Source: Leptasterias polaris (lineage: Eukaryota > Echinodermata > Asteroidea > Forcipulatida > Asteriidae). Taken from it: a DNA stretch of 64,000 nt. The stretch covers positions 1,860,001-1,924,000 of the forward strand of contig JAZGTN010000022.1 in assembly GCA_037783415.1 (NCBI GenBank), in the 5' to 3' direction. The position numbers and the translations under genes are program-made. The notes beneath the pieces were generated by a model, which was not told where the DNA came from, searched no databases, and saw nothing but the letters and a program-made list of their open reading frames with translations. This document shows, in pieces, positions 60,174 to 64,000 of the stretch; the first letter of the stretch is position 1; every line of letters begins with the position of its first letter.

Positions 60174-60432
60174 AATTCCTCTGAAGTCCCTATGTTTGTC
60201 GACATTCAAACGGTGACGAAGTAGACCGATTGCGCGACCGATGTTTACATGTTATTACGTGACTTAAAATAGGCCATGACGTAAACTAAAGCTGGACAAA
60301 TCAGCGTGTAGTAGTGCAGTTAATGAATACAAGGGGTTCTGAAACGACCGGCGACCACAAAGTGACTACTATTAACTGGAGGTCTCTTTTCTGCATTCCC
60401 TTCATGCTATTTGGATCAACAATTAAACAGTT

Positions 60433-60798
60433 ATGGAGGCGAGTTTGAGCAGCGTTCTCTTCCTAGCCTTTTGTTTTGTACGAGCCTTCGGCGACGATTC
60501 TCCCTTCGTAACTACGAGCCAGGGTCGGATTGTGGGCACCACTCTGCAATTCCGTCCGGAGGGGCTTCCGGAGTTTCACCGGACCGTGGACGCCTACCTC
60601 GGTATACCGTACGCCGAGCCACCCGTCGGTCCGCTACGACTCAAACCTCCAGTAGCAAAGTCATGGAGTGGCGAACTCCAAGCCACAAAGGGAGGCAATC
60701 CCTGTCCGCAGCCGGAATTTAACTTAGGAAAACTTTCATCAACTGGCAGCTATGCTGAAGACTGTCTCGTGGTAGACGTATTCGTCCCACAGCAAGTG
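60433..60798 (+). CDS. Secreted carboxylesterase / cholinesterase-family protein, exon 1 (residues 1-122)
   Basis: First exon of a type-B carboxylesterase (alpha/beta-hydrolase) that continues past the window. It starts MEASLSSVLFLAFCFVRAFG, a signal peptide with cleavage likely near residue 20. The family N-terminal block follows: QGRIVGT, then AYLGIPYAEPPVGPLRLKPP (54-73). C91 and C111 form the conserved disulfide pair, C111 lying in SYAEDCLVVDVFVP, the EDCL signature. The donor is GTG|GTAGGT, phase 0. The ATG has G at -3 and G at +4. It is probably exported or membrane-tethered. Substrate cannot be told from this part: acetylcholinesterase, general carboxylesterase and non-catalytic relatives all remain possible. 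Confidence 0.93.
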
Positions 60799-62294
60799 GT
60801 AGGTAACAGTTACTACATTCTTTTTCTTCTACTATGGCCCTATTAGACAACTGAGAAAAAAGAGACACAATAAAGACCCGTGAAAAAACTGCTCTTTCAT
60901 CTTTGAGCTGGAGCTGGGTTGTTTTAGAAACTAACTTATCAAGGACTCGATGTAAACCCCTCGTGCCAGGCTGACAGCTACGAGCAATTATTACAGACCA
61001 CGCCCTGGCTTTAATCGGTGGGTCGGTTTCACGAGGCACTAAGATTCATCCTAAGACGAGTTTTCAATATCACCATAGAGATTTGTTTTTGTGACGTCAC
61101 ACTTTGCTTTGATTGATACACATTATCTCAGCTCTTATCTTAGCCCCTGGTTCTCTATTGTTCACAATATCATTGAGTCCCGATAGGACATTACCGTTGG
61201 TCACCAAGCTAAGTGCACTCAGCGCTGTTGTAATATTTTCATCGCAGAAAATATAATTTTAGTAGCTCTTACACCTGTGGTGTAAATTCAAAAATAGTTA
61301 TATGGCCTGACGTTTTGACCCAAGCGGAGTCTTTCTCGAAGGATAAATGACATGACAACACATAAACAGGTCTACAAGTGTAACTGAAGCAGTCATAGAG
61401 GGAGAGAGAGAGGGGGGAGCAGAAAGTACACAGAAAAAGCAAGGGGGTAAACAATGAACAAGGAGACCACCCGATTCGACTACCCACCGCTGTTAATAAG
61501 CAAGGCTTGAGGGGGGAGATGCCATACTATAAGTATAAGCGTGCCCGAAATATATTATCGCATTATATAATACGCCAGGCACACTTAGAAGCGAGGCCGG
61601 CGTCGCGCGGTAGAGAATCAGTCACACCATTAACTTACCAATAATCATTGATCGGCAGAATCTCTACCTAAGCACCTGAATACAAAGTGGATGTGTTCAA
61701 TGTGATTCATCCATTGATGATTCGGAGACATTTTAGGCGAAAACTTCCGCAACCAGAACTTTGCAGAAGAAGTCATTATTTCATGAGGCGGCCATGATGG
61801 AAACAGGCATGCAACTTTTCCTCTTTCCCGCTGATTTCCTCTTTTTATTCTCAGTTTTACCATTCAAAATTGAAAAATACTGTACAAAATTATTGAAATT
61901 TTGTAATTTCTTCTTTTTTGGTGAAGTTACAGTTGCATGCCTGTGGAAAGCGCCACCAACCGATCCACGGAGAGAACGTAAACATTGCATATTATGACAT
62001 ACCTCGCTAACATTACAATCGTGGCGGGTGATATTATGTAAGATGATAATATATTTCGGGCACGCTTATAGTATGGCATCTCCCCCCCTCAAGCCTTGCT
62101 TATTAACAGCGGTGGGTAGTCGAATCGGGTGAGGAGACAGTGGTGCTGGAGGGAAGGGGCTGGTTTGACCACAAAAGTTGGAAACACAAAGGTCAAAATC
62201 GAATGTGGAAAGAGGGAGAAAAAGTTAATAATTTGTGAATATTTTTTGCAATATAACTTTATACCAAAATGTACCCCCTCCCCTCGCAATGTAG
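60799..62294 (+). other. esterase intron 1 (1.5 kb)
   Basis: Donor GTAGGT, acceptor ATGTAG. Nearly half of it is the inverted-repeat element at 61468-62131. No other feature. Confidence 0.8.
61468..62131. mobile_element. Complete non-autonomous transposon with long TIRs and 7-bp target duplication
   Basis: The ends CACCCGATTCGACTACCCAC and onward are inverted copies over about 100 bp (61468-61570 and 62020-62131), nearly identical apart from a 6-bp insertion on the left. AGGAGAC flanks both sides exactly (61461-61467 and 62132-62138). The interior has no long open frame. The arm identity suggests recent movement. Superfamily not identified; a 7-8-bp duplication with CA-starting ends would fit P- or hAT-like groups. 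Confidence 0.88.
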
Positions 62295-62454
62295 CCTTCG
62301 GATGCAGCCGTTCTTGTCTTCATCCATGGTGGCGGATACGCCATTGGTCAAGGGACTGTCGAGGGTTTTTCTCCAGCCACAACAGCGGTCATCGGTGACG
62401 TAATCCTTGTTACTATGAACTACCGCCTTGGAGCTCTGGGATTTCTTTCGACTG
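62295..62454 (+). CDS. Carboxylesterase/cholinesterase-family protein, exon 2 (residues 123-175)
   Basis: Encodes PSDAAVLVFIHGGGYAIGQG, which contains the oxyanion-hole motif HGGGY (133-137), then GDVILVTMNYRLGALGFLST with the NYRLG block (164-168). The acceptor is ATGTAG|CC (phase 0 with exon 1) and the donor ACTG|GTAAGT. These are the catalytic-fold landmarks between the EDCL motif and the nucleophile elbow in type-B esterases. Exons 1 and 2 are separated by a 1.5-kb intron carrying a complete inverted-repeat element. Confidence 0.94.
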
Positions 62455-63413
62455 GTAAGTAAATAAGAAGCTTCGGTTGCGAGTTGAAGAAAGACTTAGG
62501 CCTACTTTTAAGATATAAGTACGATTTTGTGTTTTTACGGATCAAAGAATCAACCTTCTGAAAGTTTATATACCTTCGAAAGAGTTCTGGTTTTGTTGAT
62601 GAAGCAACTTAGACACGTTAAGTTGCCACGTATACGCAACTTTATGGAGCGTTGTGTCACAACCCTTTATCAGCTTGCGAATCACCGATTGAGTATTCGT
62701 GGGCATGGTCCGCAACCAGACTAGAGTGTACGGGTATGGGAGGGCGTGTTGGTGGGGGTGTCACACCCAAACCAACCGTAAGCAAACGCCAACAGAATAA
62801 TTTGTAGGCTCGGAACAGAAATGACTCATAAAACTCAGTCGACTCAGAGCAAAAAGACTCTAAAATGACAAAGTCGGCTCAGAACAGAGAGTAGTAGTAA
62901 TGAGGCACAGAAAGACCCAGTCGACTCAGAGCAGAAAGGACTTATAAGACCTAGACAGACCCAGTCGGCTCAGAGCAGAAAACTCAGAGCAGAAAAGACG
63001 TATACAACCTAGACAGACCCAGTCGGCTCAGAGCAGAAAAGACTCATAAGACCTAGACAGACCAAGTCGGCTCAGAGCCGAAAAGACTTATAAGACCTAG
63101 AAAGACCCAGTCGGCTCAGAAAGGACTTATTACACGAATAATGGGGTATAAGACTTTTCTGCTCTGAGCCAACCTGGTCTTTGTATGACCCTTAGTTTCT
63201 GCTCTGTGTCGTGACGAATTATGTTAATTATCAAACCAATTAATTCTAACCATGTTTCATTATTATCCTTCGTAAAGATTGTGTTCGTTCAAGTGGACAC
63301 TGCATAGTATTAACGATTCAGGAAAACAACATCAAAATGATATTTGAAGCAAATGTCACGCACCTTCTTAATAATCGAAACATGTTATTATAAGGACATT
63401 TCTTTCCTTTCAG
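62455..63413 (+). other. esterase intron 2 (0.96 kb)
   Basis: Donor GTAAGT, acceptor TTTCAG. Contains the 45-bp-type tandem repeat (62808-63128) followed by an inverted unit (about 63145-63212). Confidence 0.8.
62808..63212. repeat. Tandem repeat, unit about 45-50 bp, with one inverted copy
   Basis: Units built from AGACCCAGTCGGCTCAGAGC and AGAAAAGACTCATAAGACCT recur 6-7 times. The unit ACTTTTCTGCTCTGAGCCAA at about 63151-63170 is the reverse orientation, and GTTTCTGCTCTGTGTC follows. Confidence 0.85.
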
Positions 63414-63491
63414 GTGATGACGTCATACCTGGTAACTTTGGTATGCTGGATCAACAGCTTGCTCTGAAGTGGGTCAGAGACAATATCCAAG
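63414..63491 (+). CDS. Carboxylesterase/cholinesterase-family protein, exon 3 (residues 176-201), partial gene
   Basis: Encodes GDDVIPGNFGMLDQQLALKW then VRDNIQ, the family block GNFGLxDQxLALxWVxxNI that comes just before FGGDP and the catalytic GESAG. The acceptor is TTTCAG|GTG and the donor CAAG|GTAATA. The next exon would carry the nucleophile serine. I do not see it before 63980. A weak candidate acceptor (CATAG|AAGTAACATTT) lies at the extreme right edge and would read EVTF, but this is speculative. Confidence 0.93.
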
Positions 63492-64000
63492 GTAATATAA
63501 TTTAACTTTTGGCCATTTTGTTCATTTAAGTAATACTTGTTTGATTCCTGAAGTACATTTTTCTTTTCCACTTAATTTTGATGATGTGGTACTTCTTACA
63601 GGCATCAATTGGCGTTAACTTCTGAAAACTAGGGATTGGGCAATTTCTTAGTCTTGATTGGTGACGTTCATTTTGTTAACGTAGTTGCTGATATCGCAAC
63701 ACGAGAAGAGATACCTGTATCACACAAACATCTGCATCAACACGAACTGTTTCCATCTAGATTTATAGACTTGCCCAGTCCTTCCGAGTCAGTCTCCAAA
63801 TAATCGACGTTGCGCTCTCTACCGGTGAATAATACAAAAAACAGCGTCGCCAATCAAGACTAGTATATAGTTTCTCAGATTAGATTGCTTCACAGTGAGC
63901 AATCCACTATGCCTTGTTTTTGTTACAAGATTTTTCCAATCAATTTAACAGTTCTTTTTTGTTTGATCCACTTATGGTTCTTTTCATAGAAGTAACATTT
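63492..64000 (+). other. esterase intron 3 (partial) to window edge
   Basis: Donor GTAATA at 63492. The only feature is the small TA-flanked MITE (63651-63860). No further exon was confidently seen. Confidence 0.7.
63651..63860. mobile_element. MITE, 210 bp, TA target duplication
   Basis: GTCTTGATTGGTGACG at the left is mirrored by CGTCGCCAATCAAGAC at the right, with TA outside both ends. Its left part, inverted, matches 58803-58871 (TTAACAAAACGAACGTCGCC, then AATCAAGAC). Tc1/mariner-like by target site (inference). Confidence 0.75.

Larger units (their letters stand above)
55790..60432. other. Intergenic region between the divergent dead ringer and esterase genes
   Basis: Holds the probable dead ringer 5' UTR and promoter (to about 56100), poly-G near 56390-56405, MITE copy B (56767-57148), a fold-back (57842-58043), half of a TA-type element (58803-58871) and a 26-bp poly-C (60148-60173). 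No TATA box is evident for the esterase. No other gene was recognised. Confidence 0.6.

Overview
The window is intron-rich animal DNA, most likely from an echinoderm. A sea star is my best guess, by inference. Three things point that way: the dead ringer protein it encodes, the abundant tRNA-derived SINEs and short inverted-repeat elements, and the many long poly-C/poly-G runs. It holds two protein-coding genes in head-to-head orientation and a dense layer of repeats. I see no operons, CRISPR arrays or rRNA genes, and no convincing functional tRNA gene.

Gene 1, minus strand, about 55,960 down to about 5,600. This is a complete dead ringer / ARID3 (Bright) transcription factor gene. I could place seven coding exons (55712-55789, 50835-51524, 38191-38263, 16497-16680, 10076-10296, 6549-6764, 5803-5960). 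All have canonical GT-AG sites and matching phases, and they join into one open frame of 539 residues. The protein has a low-complexity acidic/Ser-Pro N-terminal half, an extended ARID DNA-binding domain (about 247-378) and a C-terminal REKLES-type domain (about 453-525). Introns total about 48 kb, and the largest (21.5 kb) falls inside the ARID domain. In sea urchins the orthologue acts in skeletogenic mesenchyme and oral ectoderm. The large introns may carry its control regions, and several homeodomain-site-rich stretches are flagged as candidates.

Gene 2, plus strand, from 60,433 past the right edge. This is the 5' part (three exons, about 201 residues) of a secreted type-B carboxylesterase of the cholinesterase family. 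It has a signal peptide, the EDCL cysteine motif, the HGGGY oxyanion-hole motif and the NYRLG block. The exon carrying the catalytic serine lies outside the window.

Between and inside the genes are: (i) tRNA-derived SINEs (27.0, 35.6, 37.4, 38.6, 55.2 kb); (ii) two terminal-inverted-repeat elements of one Harbinger-like family (8341-9845 and 29675-30306); (iii) several MITEs and fold-back elements, including a well preserved one with a 7-bp target duplication (61468-62131); (iv) a four-copy intronic repeat family; (v) minisatellites (12.5, 13.8, 15.5-16.1, 16.8-17.8, 28.1, 62.8 kb); (vi) perfect short hairpins at 26.4 and 55.4 kb. The first 5.6 kb has no recognisable gene.

No new multi-gene system was found. 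The most interesting leads are an exon-like segment on the strand opposite dead ringer at 29.4 kb, the two perfect hairpins, the candidate intronic enhancers, and the recently mobile element in the esterase intron.
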